A DNA stretch of 46,485 nt from Reyranella massiliensis 521. Its GTDB lineage: Bacteria; Pseudomonadota; Alphaproteobacteria; Reyranellales; Reyranellaceae. Made by a program: the position numbers and the translations under genes. Shown piece after piece: positions 1 to 9,722 of the stretch (position 1 is its first letter; each line of letters begins with the position of its first letter). Below the pieces are notes generated by a model that saw only the letters and a list, made by a program, of their open reading frames with translations, had not been told where the DNA came from and did not search any database. The DNA lies in the NCBI GenBank assembly GCA_945860205.1, contig CAMARK010000030.1, positions 1 through 46,485 on the forward strand, read 5' to 3'.

Positions 1-242
1 CGGCCGGCCAGCACATTGGCTGGCATCTCGTCGAAGAAATACGACACCGGCACGTCCAGCACCTTGGCGAACTCGTACAGCCGGCTCGACCCGATGCGAT
101 TGGAGCCACGTTCGTATTTTTGAATTTGCTGAAACGTCAGCCCGACGGCGGTTCCGAGCTTTTCCTGGCTCATCCCGAGAAGCGTCCGCCGCTGCCGCAT
201 GCGTGCTCCGACGTGGACGTCAACCGGGTGTGATCTTGCCAT
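1..242 (-). CDS. XRE-family HTH transcriptional regulator (partial, C-terminus outside window)
   Basis: The readable part (80 codons) starts MARSHPVDVHVG and contains a complete Cro/C1-type helix-turn-helix: RMRQRRTLLGMSQEKLG, then GLTFQQIQKYERG and SSRLYEFAKVLDVP, followed by YFFD. This is the short XRE regulator common in Alphaproteobacteria. The start is ATG at 242, with AGAGGAA upstream on the minus strand. It lies downstream of lnt in the same direction. In many alphaproteobacteria metK and trmB follow this regulator, which would place them beyond the left edge (inference). Its target genes cannot be told from the sequence. Confidence 0.85.
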   Translation of the reverse strand, partial: MARSHPVDVHVGARMRQRRTLLGMSQEKLGTAVGLTFQQIQKYERGSNRIGSSRLYEFAKVLDVPVSYFFDEMPANVLAG

Positions 243-430
243 CGGTCCAGGTTCCTCTAGGTGCGATTTCGTGGGCGGAAAACAGATGGAGGAGACACGT
301 CAAAAGTGCGCGGAACCGATGACAGAACCAGTGCAAAAATGCATATCTACACGCCTAAGCTGCATATGAGATTAGCCGCTCTTGCACATAATGCAAGCTG
401 AACCTCAGGGCTTTGAAAACGTGGAATAGT

Positions 431-1939
431 TTAGGAGCGATACCGGCGGTTCGACAGGCTTCCGACGAACAACCCACCGGCCAGAAACACCAGGACAACC
501 AACAGGCTGCCGTCGCCCCAACGACCGTAGGGTGTGGGCGAGCGCGCCTGCGGCAGGGGATGGTCGATGACACCCTCCCGCATCATGTCGAGCGACACCA
601 GAATCCGGCCGTAGGCATCGATCACGGCGGATACACCGGTGTTGGCCGCCCGGATCATCGGAAGCCCCTCTTCCACGGCGCGCAGGCGGGCGCTGGCGAG
701 ATGCTGGTAGGGGCCGCTCGAGAGGCCGAACCAGGCGTCGTTGGTGACGTTCAGGAGCCAGCGCGGCCGTTCGCCGGGACCGGTCACCGCCGCCGGAAAG
801 ATCACCTCGTAGCAGATCACCGGCGAGAAGGACGGCAGGCCTGGAACCGCAAGGGTGGCGCGTTGCTCGCCCACTTCGAACGAGCCGCGGCCGATGAAGC
901 CGGACACTGGGGCGAGTTGCTTGTGGAACGGGATGTACTCGCCCAACGGCACCAGATGGACCTTGTCGTAGTGCGCCGCGATGGCGCCGGCGCGGTCGAT
1001 GACGAGCAGAGAGTTCCACACGCCGTCCTGGCGCTGGCCAGTGCCGCGGGCGGCGCCGCTCAGCAGATAGCCGCCGGGCGGCACGGCCGTGGCCATGACC
1101 GCCAGTGCCTGCGATCCCGGCTCGATGATGAAGGGCGGCGCCGTCTCGGGCCAGATGACGGCGGCGAGACGGTCGAAGCCGTCGCGCCGGCTCAACTCGA
1201 CCAGCTTCGCCAGGTAACGTGCCCGCATGTCCGGCCGCCACTTGTCGGACTGCGGGATATTCGGCTGGACGATGCGCAGCATCGGTCCCGGGGGCCCCTC
1301 GCCTGCCGGCGCCATCACCGCCACGCCGGCGACGCCGGCAAGCCCGACCAAAACCAGGGCGGCGAGCGAGGCCCGCCATCCCGCGGTGGGCGCTGCCAGG
1401 ACGAGGAAGGTGAAGGCACCGAGACCATAGACGCCGAACAACGCCACGCCCTGCAGCAATGGCGCCGCGAAGGCCCAGACATGGCCCAGCGGATTCCACG
1501 GATAGCCGGTGAAGAGATGGCCGCGCAGCCATTCGGCGACGGCCCAGGCGATGGCCAGCAGGATGAGCCGACGATAGCGGCCGGCCAGGCCGGGCCACTT
1601 CAACGCGGCCCAGCGCGCCCCGCCGGCTGCGAGGCCGGGAAAGAAACCCAGGAGTGCCGCCAAGCCGGCCACGATCGGCGGCCCCAGCAGTTCGTAATCA
1701 GCCGGTGGAACGGAAAAGGCTTCGAGGATCCAGTAGGAGCCGACGGCGAAATGCCCGGTGCCCCAGGCCCAGCCGCGCAGCAGCGCGCTGCGCGGTCCCG
1801 GCGCGGTCTCCCACAGCCAGACGAAGACCACCATGCCCACGACGGCCAGCGGCAGCCAATAGAGCGGCGGCATCGCCAGAGCCGCGAGCGCGCCGGCCAG
1901 AAAAGCCGCGCCGGCGGCGCGCCATCCTTGAAGTTTCAT
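431..1939 (-). CDS. lnt: Apolipoprotein N-acyltransferase
   Basis: Inner-membrane enzyme that N-acylates the N-terminal diacylglyceryl-cysteine of lipoproteins, the last step of lipoprotein maturation. The first ~200 residues are a string of hydrophobic helices; the rest is a nitrilase-like domain. The Glu-Lys-Cys triad is visible in context: IWPETAPPF (Glu), KVHLVPLGEYIP (Lys) and PVICYEVIFP (Cys). At 502 aa it is close to the usual ~510. I chose ATG 1939 (MKLQGWRAAG) because an upstream extension would overlap ybeX and carries no membrane segment. It follows ybeX by 16 nt, the classical ybeX-lnt arrangement. Confidence 0.95.
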   Translation of the reverse strand: MKLQGWRAAGAAFLAGALAALAMPPLYWLPLAVVGMVVFVWLWETAPGPRSALLRGWAWGTGHFAVGSYWILEAFSVPPADYELLGPPIVAGLAALLGFFPGLAAGGARWAALKWPGLAGRYRRLILLAIAWAVAEWLRGHLFTGYPWNPLGHVWAFAAPLLQGVALFGVYGLGAFTFLVLAAPTAGWRASLAALVLVGLAGVAGVAVMAPAGEGPPGPMLRIVQPNIPQSDKWRPDMRARYLAKLVELSRRDGFDRLAAVIWPETAPPFIIEPGSQALAVMATAVPPGGYLLSGAARGTGQRQDGVWNSLLVIDRAGAIAAHYDKVHLVPLGEYIPFHKQLAPVSGFIGRGSFEVGEQRATLAVPGLPSFSPVICYEVIFPAAVTGPGERPRWLLNVTNDAWFGLSSGPYQHLASARLRAVEEGLPMIRAANTGVSAVIDAYGRILVSLDMMREGVIDHPLPQARSPTPYGRWGDGSLLVVLVFLAGGLFVGSLSNRRYRS

Positions 1940-1955
1940 TGCAGGGACGCGGCGA

Positions 1956-2909
1956 TCAGGCAGCAGACCGGGACGACGCCGGTTGCCGCACACGCAGGCG
2001 GCGGATGCGCCTGGGATCGACATCGAGCACTTCGAACTCGACACCGGAGGGATGGCTGACGACTTCGCCGCGCTCGGGGATGCGGCCGAGCAGGGAGAAG
2101 ATCAGTCCGCCCACGGTGTCGATCTCGCGCCGTTCGTCCTCCGACAGCACGTTGCCGATCTCCTGCTCGAGAAGCTCGATGGGCGTGCGGCCGTTGACGT
2201 CAATGGTGCCGTCGGCTCGACGGGCAACCGTCGGCGTCTGGGCGACGTCGTGCTCGTCCTCGATCTCGCCCACGATCTCCTCGACCAGATCCTCGATCGT
2301 GAGCAGACCGTCGGTGCCGCCGAACTCGTCGACGACCAGCGCCATGTGCGTGCGCGAGCGGCGCATGTCGAGCAGCATGTCGAGCACCGGCAAGGTCGGC
2401 GCCACGAAGACGACGCGGCGCAGTATGTCGCGAAGATTGAATTTCTTCGACGTGCCCCAGTAGGCCAGCACGTCCTTGATGTGGATCATGCCGATCACGT
2501 CGTCGAGCGCCTCGCGATAGACCGGATAGCGCGAATGGGCCTCGGTCTGAATCACCCGCACGACCTCGTCGAGCGGCGTGTCGGCGGCGATGGCGACGAT
2601 GTCGACACGCGGCACCATGACATCGGCCACGGTCTTGTCGCGCAGCTTCAGGATGTTGGCGAGCAGGACGCGTTGGTCCTCGCTGATCGGGGTGTCGCTC
2701 TCGGGCGTCTCCTCGATCAGTTCCTCGATGGCCTCGCGGACCGCCTCGTTCTTCTCGCGCCGCCGCAGGCGGCGCAGAAGGGCGCGCAATATTCCGCCCG
2801 TGGAAGGTACCTCGGGAACCGGCGAAGGGGCCGGTACCCCGGGGGGTTCACTTGTCGGCGCCGGGCCAGAAACGCCCGGCCGCGTACTGTGCGCTGTGGA
2901 ATCGGGCAT
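1956..2909 (-). CDS. ybeX: YbeX/CorC-type CBS-domain protein (HlyC/CorC family)
   Basis: A 317-aa protein with no membrane-spanning DUF21 domain, so it is the soluble YbeX/CorC class rather than an integral transporter. Order of parts: a Pro-rich N-terminus (~40 aa), a basic stretch (LRALLRRLRRREK), paired CBS domains (DKTVADVMVPRVDIVAI... and VVFVAPTLPVLDMLLDM...VVDEFGGTDGLLTIEDLVEEIVG), and a C-terminal CorC_HlyC domain (TVGGLIFSLLGRIPERGE). The family is linked to Mg/Co efflux and, through its ybeZYX neighbours, to ribosome and RNA quality control. It sits just upstream of lnt, as in E. coli, but an opposite-strand reductase gene separates it from ybeY. Confidence 0.92.
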   Translation of the reverse strand: MPDSTAHSTRPGVSGPAPTSEPPGVPAPSPVPEVPSTGGILRALLRRLRRREKNEAVREAIEELIEETPESDTPISEDQRVLLANILKLRDKTVADVMVPRVDIVAIAADTPLDEVVRVIQTEAHSRYPVYREALDDVIGMIHIKDVLAYWGTSKKFNLRDILRRVVFVAPTLPVLDMLLDMRRSRTHMALVVDEFGGTDGLLTIEDLVEEIVGEIEDEHDVAQTPTVARRADGTIDVNGRTPIELLEQEIGNVLSEDERREIDTVGGLIFSLLGRIPERGEVVSHPSGVEFEVLDVDPRRIRRLRVRQPASSRSAA

Positions 2910-2959
2910 GGCTGCTAAGATAGGCTATCGGCCCAGCGTTGCAATCGCGGAAGTTCCTG

Positions 2960-3790
2960 ATGCGTTCCTGTAAATTATCCTCCGGCGCGGCGATGCCGGC
3001 CCTCGGCCTCGGTACCTGGCGGATGGGCGAGAGCCCCCGGCGGCGCCCCGAGGAGCTCGACGCCCTGAAATACGGGCTCGACCTCGGCTATCCGATGATC
3101 GACACGGCCGAGATGTACGGCGAGGGCAGTGCGGAGGAGATCGTGGGTGAGGCGATCGCCGGCCGCGCCCAGCGTCCTTTCATCGTGAGCAAGGTCTATC
3201 CGCACAACGCCTCGCGCGCCGGCACGATCGCGGCCTGCGAGCGCAGCCTCGCACGCATGGGGATCGAGCGGATCGATCTCTACCTGCTGCATTGGCGCGG
3301 CGGCGCCCGGCTCGAGGAAACCTTCGAGGCGTTCCATCACCTGCGCGACGCCGGAAAGATCGGCGACTTCGGCGTCAGCAACTTTGACGCCGGCGACATG
3401 GAAGACGCCGCCCGGCTCGACAAGGGCCTCAACGCCAGCAACCAGGTGCTCTATTGCCTGTCGCGCCGCGGCCCCGAATTCGACCTGCTGCCCTGGATGC
3501 GCAAGCGCTCGATTCCCTTGATGGCCTATTCGCCGCTCGACCAGGGCGGCCTGCTGCGCAAAGCCCCGCTCAAGAAGTTGGCCGACGGCATCGGCTGCAC
3601 GCCGGCCCAGCTCGCGATCGCCTGGCTGCTTGCCCAGCCCGGCGTCGTCACCATCCCGAAATCGTCGTCGCGCGAGCGCGTGAAGGAAAATCTCGGCGCG
3701 CTCGACGTCAAGCTGACGCCGCAGATCCTGGCCGACCTCGACCGCGCCTTCCCGCCACCCAAGGGCAGACAGCCTCTCGAGATGCTCTAA
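2960..3790 (+). CDS. Aldo/keto reductase
   Basis: A 276-aa NADPH-dependent TIM-barrel oxidoreductase. The catalytic tetrad is recognisable: Asp and Tyr in DTAEMYGEGSAEE, Lys in FIVSKVYP and His in YLLHWRGG. The C-terminal cofactor segment GVVTIPKSSSRERVKEN is also present. The ATG at 2960 (MRSCKLSSG) is preferred over a TTG at 2939. Its TAA overlaps the ybeY stop on the other strand by 3 nt, and its start lies 50 nt from the divergent ybeX start. It is therefore wedged into an otherwise continuous ybeZ-ybeY-ybeX-lnt series. The substrate cannot be predicted. Confidence 0.9.
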   Translation: MRSCKLSSGAAMPALGLGTWRMGESPRRRPEELDALKYGLDLGYPMIDTAEMYGEGSAEEIVGEAIAGRAQRPFIVSKVYPHNASRAGTIAACERSLARMGIERIDLYLLHWRGGARLEETFEAFHHLRDAGKIGDFGVSNFDAGDMEDAARLDKGLNASNQVLYCLSRRGPEFDLLPWMRKRSIPLMAYSPLDQGGLLRKAPLKKLADGIGCTPAQLAIAWLLAQPGVVTIPKSSSRERVKENLGALDVKLTPQILADLDRAFPPPKGRQPLEML

Positions 3791-4219
3791 CGAGCGACGT
3801 AGGGATCGGCGATACCCAACCGCGCCAGGATCCGCCGCTCCAGCGCTTCCATGCGCTCGGCGTCGGCATCGCCGGTCTCGTGATCGTGGCCGAGCAGATG
3901 AAGCACCCCGTGTACGACCAGATGGGCCACGTGATCGGCGGGTGATTTCTTCTGCACCCTGGCTTCACGCCATACGGTCTGTCGGGCCAGGACGATGTCC
4001 CCCAGGAACGCGCGCTCACCCGACGGGTAGGACAGGACATTGGTGGGCTTGTCTTTTTTGCGGTCACGGGCGTTCAGTGCACGCACCACCTTGTCGTCGG
4101 CGAGTGCCACGTTGAGGGACTTGCCGCGCCGTGCGGCCGCACGCGCGGCCTTGCGGACCAGGCGCTCGACGCCGGGCAGGGCCTTCGACCAGCTTTCGTC
4201 CAGCAGGACGACGTGGCAG

Positions 4220-5190
<971 letters not shown>

Positions 5191-5194
<4 letters not shown>

Positions 5195-6636
5195 GCGGCA
5201 ACCTCGAAGCGGGAAGGAGACTGGCCGGTCACGATCTCGCCGGTCAGGCTCAAGGCGTAGGCCGCGCGCAGGCGCACGTCCACGATGGAGCCGATCATGC
5301 CGGCATCGCCCTCGACATAGACGGACTGCAGCCACGGGCTCTTGCCCAGCACCTGCCCCGGCTTGCGGCCAGCCTCGGCGAACAGCACCGGTACGGTGGT
5401 GCCGACCTTGGAGTCGTTGAATGCGCGCTGCTGCGTTCCGAGCAGGGATTGCAGCGCCGCGAGACGCGCCGTCTTGACGTTCTCGTCGAGCTGGTCGCCC
5501 AGCGCCGCTCCCGGGGTGCCCGGCCGGCGGCTGTACTTGAAGGTATAGGCCGAGGCGAAGCCGGTCTCGTCGACCAGCCGCATCGTGTCGTCGAAGTCGG
5601 CATCGCTCTCGCCCGGGAAGCCGACGATGAAGTCCGACGACAGAGCGAGATCGGGACGGACGCCGCGCAGGCGATCGACCAGCCGGCGGAAATGGTCACG
5701 GCCGTGGCCGCGGTTCATGGCTTCCAGGATGCGGTCCGATCCCGACTGTACCGGCAGGTGCAGGTAGGGCATGAGCTGCGGCACGTCGCCATGAGCGGCG
5801 ATGAGATCGTCGTCCATGTCGCGCGGATGCGAGGTGGTGTAGCGGATGCGCACCAGCCCCTCGATCCCGGCGATTTCCCTGAGGAGCCGCGCGAGACCCC
5901 AGGTGGAACCGCCAATCGAGCTGGATGGGGCTTCGCCGTGATAGGCGTTGACGTTCTGGCCGAGCAGCGTGAGTTCGATCGCGCCCGCCGCCACCAGGCC
6001 GCGCGCTTCCTGCAGCACCGCCGCAGCCGGCCGCGAATACTCGGCACCCCGCGTATAGGGCACGACGCAGAAGGTGCAGAACTTGTCGCAACCCTCCTGG
6101 ATGGAGAGGAACGCCGAGCCGGCGCGCACATCGGCCGCCGACGGGGCCGGCAGGTGATCGAATTTGCTCTCGGCGGGAAAGTCGGTGTCGAGCACGCCGG
6201 CGCCCGGCCGGCGCTGGCCGTCGAAGCGCCGTTCGTCGGATTTGCGCGCCGCCCGGGCCAGCAGCTCGGGCAGGCGGTGATAGGCCTGCGGCCCGACGAC
6301 GATGTCGACCGCGGGCTGGCGCTGGACGATCTCCTCGCCCTCGGCCTGGGCCACGCAGCCCGCCACGGCGATGGTGAGGTCGGCGCCGTCGCGGCGGCGC
6401 TCCAGCTTGAGGTCGCGCAGCCGGCCGAGCTCGGAATAGACCTTTTCCGAGGCCCTTTCGCGGATGTGACAGGTGTTGAGGACGACCAGATCGGCCTGCT
6501 CGGGGCTCTCCGACAGGGCATAGCCCAGCTGCCGCAGGACGTCAGCCATGCGGTCCGAATCGTAGACGTTCATCTGGCAGCCGTAAGTGCGAATGAACAC
6601 GCGCTTGCGCTGGCCGTCGGTGCGGACGTCCGTCAT
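5191..6636 (-). CDS. miaB: tRNA-2-methylthio-N6-dimethylallyladenosine synthase MiaB
   Basis: Radical-SAM methylthiotransferase acting on A37 of tRNAs that read UNN codons. The N-terminal MTTase domain has its three cluster cysteines (TYGCQMN, NTCHIRE, VAGCVAQ). The radical SAM motif is CDKFCTFC with PYTRG after it, and a TRAM domain lies at the C-terminus ([24 protein letters not shown]). It is 481 aa, slightly longer than E. coli MiaB. It heads the miaB-ybeZ-ybeY run and its stop overlaps the ybeZ GTG start. The 86-nt gap upstream (6637-6722) could hold its promoter, but I see no clear hexamers. Confidence 0.96.
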
Positions 6637-6722
6637 CTGTCTCCGTTGCTGGAACGGCCGGTTCTTAACATCGGCGACCGCCAGGGTCGAGAGCCCCGCC
6701 CACGGCCCCTAGGCGGCGCCCC

Positions 6723-7574
6723 CTACGCAGCGCCACGGATGGGCGGCAGCAGTTCGGGGCGGCCAGCGTTCGCCGACTGCACGCCGAACGACACCTGCTG
6801 GAAGCAATATTCGGCGAGCTTCTTGCGATCGCCGAGGGTGTCGATATCGATGGTCGGGAAAAACGTCACCACCGCCTCGGTCTCGCCGAGGCAGACCATC
6901 TGCCAGAGGTGCGGCACCAGGTCGAGGTCGCCGAACCATGCGAACAACGGCCGCCAGTAGCGGCCGAGCGGAATGCCGTCGAGGCGCGTGTAGGAGATCG
7001 CGACCGGCTGCACGGTGATCGGCCTGTCGTCGCGGCGGAGCTGGGCCACGGCGAACAGGGCACTGCGGAAGGGCAGGACGCGCGTGCCGTCGCTGCTGGT
7101 GCCCTCGGGAAACAGCATCAGGTTGTCGCCGGTGTTGAGGCGCTTCAACATTTCGTCGCGGCTGGTGCTGGTCTTGCTCGAGCGCCGCTCGACGAAGATG
7201 GTGCCCTGGGCCTTGGCGAGCGTGCTGAAGAACGGCCAGGTCGCGACCTCGGCCTTGGCGACGAAGCTGCCGGGGATCAGGCCGCCCAGCAGCTCGATGT
7301 CGAGATAGGACACGTGATTGCAGACATAGAGCGTGGGCGTCACGGTCGAGCGCTGGCCATGGACGCGGACGCGGATGCCCAGGATGACACAGACGATGCG
7401 GTGATAGACGACCGGCAGCCAGCGCACGACCGGCGTTATCCGCAGGACCTGCGCCAGAAGATGAAACGGCAGCAGCGCCAGCGTGAGCAGCAGGTAGCAC
7501 AGCAGCCGAAACGCGCCGCGCAGAGGAGAACCGATCCACATCGTTGCTGCAGGCGCGTCAACTGTCCTGATCAC
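6723..7574 (-). CDS. olsA: Lysophospholipid/lyso-ornithine-lipid O-acyltransferase (PlsC/OlsA-like)
   Basis: PlsC-superfamily acyltransferase with one or two N-terminal hydrophobic segments. Block I is NHVSYLD (NHx4D), block II FVERRSS, block III LFPEGTSSDG and block IV VQPVAISY. The gene directly follows olsB and overlaps its end, so the likely role is OlsA: acylating lyso-ornithine lipid made by OlsB. A 1-acylglycerol-3-phosphate acyltransferase activity is the alternative. The start is uncertain: GTG 7574 overlaps the olsB stop, and ATG 7541 would remove 11 residues. Confidence 0.85.
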   Translation of the reverse strand: MIRTVDAPAATMWIGSPLRGAFRLLCYLLLTLALLPFHLLAQVLRITPVVRWLPVVYHRIVCVILGIRVRVHGQRSTVTPTLYVCNHVSYLDIELLGGLIPGSFVAKAEVATWPFFSTLAKAQGTIFVERRSSKTSTSRDEMLKRLNTGDNLMLFPEGTSSDGTRVLPFRSALFAVAQLRRDDRPITVQPVAISYTRLDGIPLGRYWRPLFAWFGDLDLVPHLWQMVCLGETEAVVTFFPTIDIDTLGDRKKLAEYCFQQVSFGVQSANAGRPELLPPIRGAA

Positions 7575-8409
7575 GAATCCCGCGTTCGTAGTGCCGGATG
7601 TACTTTTCCGTCACCAGTTCGGTCTTGACGACGATGAAGACGTCGGTGGTGTTGAATTGGGAATCGATCACCGCGCCGTCGCCGACGAAGCCACCCAGCC
7701 GGAGGTAGCCCTTGATGAGCGGCGGCACACGCGCCATCGCCTTGCGCTCGTCGTAGCTGCCCGGCGCCAGCGTATCCATCTTGACGTAGCGGCTGTCGAG
7801 CGCGCGCACGAGGATTTCCGGCGGCGCGAGATGGTGATGATAAAGATAGCTGAACGGCTGCGCGTGCTGCGACGGATCCGTGCCCGGGAAACTGGCGCAG
7901 CCGAACATGACCTGGATGTTGTAGTGGAAGGCGTAAAGCGCGATGCCGCGCCATAGCATCTGCATGGTCGCGGTATTGCGCGCGTCCTTTTCGACGCAGG
8001 AGCGGCCGAGTTCCAGGATCTCGCCGGGATAGTCGATCAAAGGCGCGATGTCGTATTCCGCCGCAGAATAAAAGCGGCCGATCTTCGCCGCCGCCGGCCG
8101 GCGGATCAGACGGTAGGTGCCGACAATGCCCTCGGCCCCCTCGCCGCGACGACGATCGAGCACGAGCAGATGATCGCAGACAGGATCGAAATCATCGAAG
8201 TCGCGTCGCAGCCGCGCCATCTCGGGCGTCGGACGCGCCTTCATCTCGTCGTAGAACACGCGATAGCGAAGCGCCTGCGCCGCGTCGATCTCGACGGCGG
8301 TCTGGGCTAGTCGAACTTCGAAATCGCCGGCAACGACTTTGACGATCTCCGCACTCGACGTGGGAGTCCCAAGAAGTTCGGCTTCACTGTCAACGCGGTC
8401 GATGCGCAT
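7558..8409 (-). CDS. olsB: Ornithine N-acyltransferase OlsB-like (hemolysin-type GNAT)
   Basis: A 283-aa protein of the OlsB/hemolysin-like acyltransferase family, which transfers a 3-hydroxyacyl chain from ACP to ornithine, giving lyso-ornithine lipid. Family blocks: ALRYRVFYDEM near residues 47-57, DDFDPVCDHLLVLD, GTYRLIR, ELGRSCVEKDAR, MFGCASFPGTDP and VPPLIKGYLRLGGFVGDGAVID. The pairing with a PlsC-type gene reproduces the olsB-olsA order known from rhizobia. Ornithine lipids are phosphorus-free membrane lipids often induced by phosphate limitation; I did not recognise a Pho box upstream. Confidence 0.88.
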   Translation of the reverse strand: MRIDRVDSEAELLGTPTSSAEIVKVVAGDFEVRLAQTAVEIDAAQALRYRVFYDEMKARPTPEMARLRRDFDDFDPVCDHLLVLDRRRGEGAEGIVGTYRLIRRPAAAKIGRFYSAAEYDIAPLIDYPGEILELGRSCVEKDARNTATMQMLWRGIALYAFHYNIQVMFGCASFPGTDPSQHAQPFSYLYHHHLAPPEILVRALDSRYVKMDTLAPGSYDERKAMARVPPLIKGYLRLGGFVGDGAVIDSQFNTTDVFIVVKTELVTEKYIRHYERGIRDQDS

Positions 8410-8474
8410 GCTTCATCCGCAGGGAGCCGTCCCAAGCATTCGTCCATTATCGGGGCGGCAATGGCGCCGTCCAC

Positions 8475-8912
8475 TCATTTTTGACGCTGAGTTTTGCCGT
8501 CCAAAGGCACGCCATACAACTCGAGCCGGTGGCCGACCAGCCGGTAGCCGGCCTTTTCCGCGATCTTGCGCTGCAGCTCCTCGATCTCGCCGTTGTGGAA
8601 TTCCACAACCTTGCCGCTCTGAATATCGATCAGGTGGTCGTGGTGCTCGTCCGGCGTTTCCTCGTAGCGCGCCCGGCCATCGCCGAAATCGTGCTTGGCG
8701 AGAATGCCCGCTTCTTCGAACAGCCGGACCGTACGGTATACGGTGGCAATGGAAATATTCGCATCGATCGCGGTGGCGCGGCGATGGACCGCCTCGACGT
8801 CCGGATGGTCGGACGAATCGGACAGGACGCGCGCAATTACGCGGCGCTGATCGGTCATCTTGAGACCGCGTTCAACGCAGAGGAGCTCGAGCTTGGCTTT
8901 ATGGTCAGGCAT
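8475..8912 (-). CDS. fur: Fur-family metal-responsive transcriptional regulator
   Basis: A 145-aa Fur-family repressor. The winged helix comprises MTDQRRVIARVL, DVEAVHRRA and ISIATVYRTVRLFEEAG. The metal site HHDHLIDIQSGKVVEFHN and the ending GYRLVGHRLELYGVP match alphaproteobacterial Fur/Mur. No CxxC structural zinc motif is present in the dimerisation domain, as is usual for many alphaproteobacterial members. ATG 8912 (MPDHKAKLELL) is chosen; longer frames run through the divergent tusA-like gene. Whether it senses Fe or Mn cannot be told. Its position between rimI and miaB is conserved in the class. Confidence 0.92.
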   Translation of the reverse strand: MPDHKAKLELLCVERGLKMTDQRRVIARVLSDSSDHPDVEAVHRRATAIDANISIATVYRTVRLFEEAGILAKHDFGDGRARYEETPDEHHDHLIDIQSGKVVEFHNGEIEELQRKIAEKAGYRLVGHRLELYGVPLDGKTQRQK

Positions 8913-8958
8913 GGTGCAATACCCTACACCGGCAGGCGTTCGGGGTATAGTTGGGGAC

Positions 8959-9207
8959 ATGTCCATACACCCAAGGCCTATACAGCCGGACCATGACATC
9001 GACATTACCGGTGAGGTCTGCCCGATGACTTTCGTGCGGACAAAACTCAAGCTCGAACGCATGCGTCCGGGCGAAACCCTGAGCGTCAGGCTCAGGGGCG
9101 AGGAGCCCCTGCGCAATGTGCCGCGCGCCGCCCGCGACGAAGGTCACACCATTTTGGGGATCGACGAGGATGGCGACACCCATATCGTGACGATCCGTCG
9201 AGCGTAG
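8959..9207 (+). CDS. TusA-family sulfur-carrier protein
   Basis: A small 82-aa SirA/TusA/YedF-fold protein with the family cysteine in ITGEVCPMTFVRTKLKLE. TusA proper has CPxP; here the second proline is replaced (CPMT), so it may be a paralogue with another sulfur-transfer or redox role. It is transcribed divergently from fur with only 46 nt between the start codons. That gap holds the half-sites TACCC and GGGTA (8922-8926 region and 8943-8947) and a TATAGT-like -10 very close to the ATG. Control by Fur is plausible but unproven. Confidence 0.85.
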   Translation: MSIHPRPIQPDHDIDITGEVCPMTFVRTKLKLERMRPGETLSVRLRGEEPLRNVPRAARDEGHTILGIDEDGDTHIVTIRRA

Positions 9208-9234
9208 CGGCCCGTCGATCAGCTGAGCGGCCGA

Positions 9235-9705
9235 TCAGCTGAGATCGAGACGCATTACGACGGCATCGGCCGCCGGTCCGCTGCCGCGCCGGAAATAGGC
9301 CGGCCGGCTGCCGACTGTCCGAAAGCCCGTCGTCTCGTAGAGCCTCAGGGCCGCCGGATTGTCGGCGGCGACTTCGAGAAACAGGGTTTTGGCACCGGCC
9401 GCGCAAACATGGTCGAGGACGGCCGCCAGCAAACGGCGCGCCGCGCCGCGGCGGCGGTGAGCCCGGCGAACGGCCAGGGTGATGAGTTCCGCCTCATCGG
9501 CCACCACCCGGCAAATCGCCAGGGCGGCGTCCATGCCTTCGACCTGAAACAGCAGGCCGGCAACACCGGGCGACGCCAGCAGTTCGGCCATGTCCTGCCG
9601 CGTCCAGGCGCGCTCGCCGAACGGCACGAAGGCCTCGGCATGCAAGGCGGCCGCCCGGTCGAGATCGAGCGCCCCCAGACGATGCAAGACGGTGGACCCG
9701 GACAT
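9235..9705 (-). CDS. rimI: Ribosomal-protein-alanine N-acetyltransferase RimI-like
   Basis: A 156-aa GNAT. The acetyl-CoA loop is LAVRRAHRRRGAARRLLAAV (the Q/RxxGxA pattern), followed by FLEVAADNPAALRLYETTGF and a C-terminal GPAADAVVMRLDLS. It lies 17 nt downstream of tsaB, the near-universal tsaB-rimI arrangement, which supports RimI over other GNATs. The likely reaction is N-alpha-acetylation of a ribosomal protein such as S18. Confidence 0.9.
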   Translation of the reverse strand: MSGSTVLHRLGALDLDRAAALHAEAFVPFGERAWTRQDMAELLASPGVAGLLFQVEGMDAALAICRVVADEAELITLAVRRAHRRRGAARRLLAAVLDHVCAAGAKTLFLEVAADNPAALRLYETTGFRTVGSRPAYFRRGSGPAADAVVMRLDLS

Positions 9706-9722
9706 TCAGTCGCCCCCGCCAT

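Noticed and set aside
381..397. CTTGCA-CATAA-TGCAAG inverted repeat as lnt terminator
   Set aside because: The stem is only 6 bp without a T-run and it could equally be an operator for the XRE gene; too weak to call.
413..2059. A long open frame on the plus strand opposite lnt, and many similar ones (for example opposite ybeZ, miaB, hisC and regB)
   Set aside because: They are the high-GC antisense shadows of well-supported genes; translations are Arg/Pro/His/Gly-rich without any domain.
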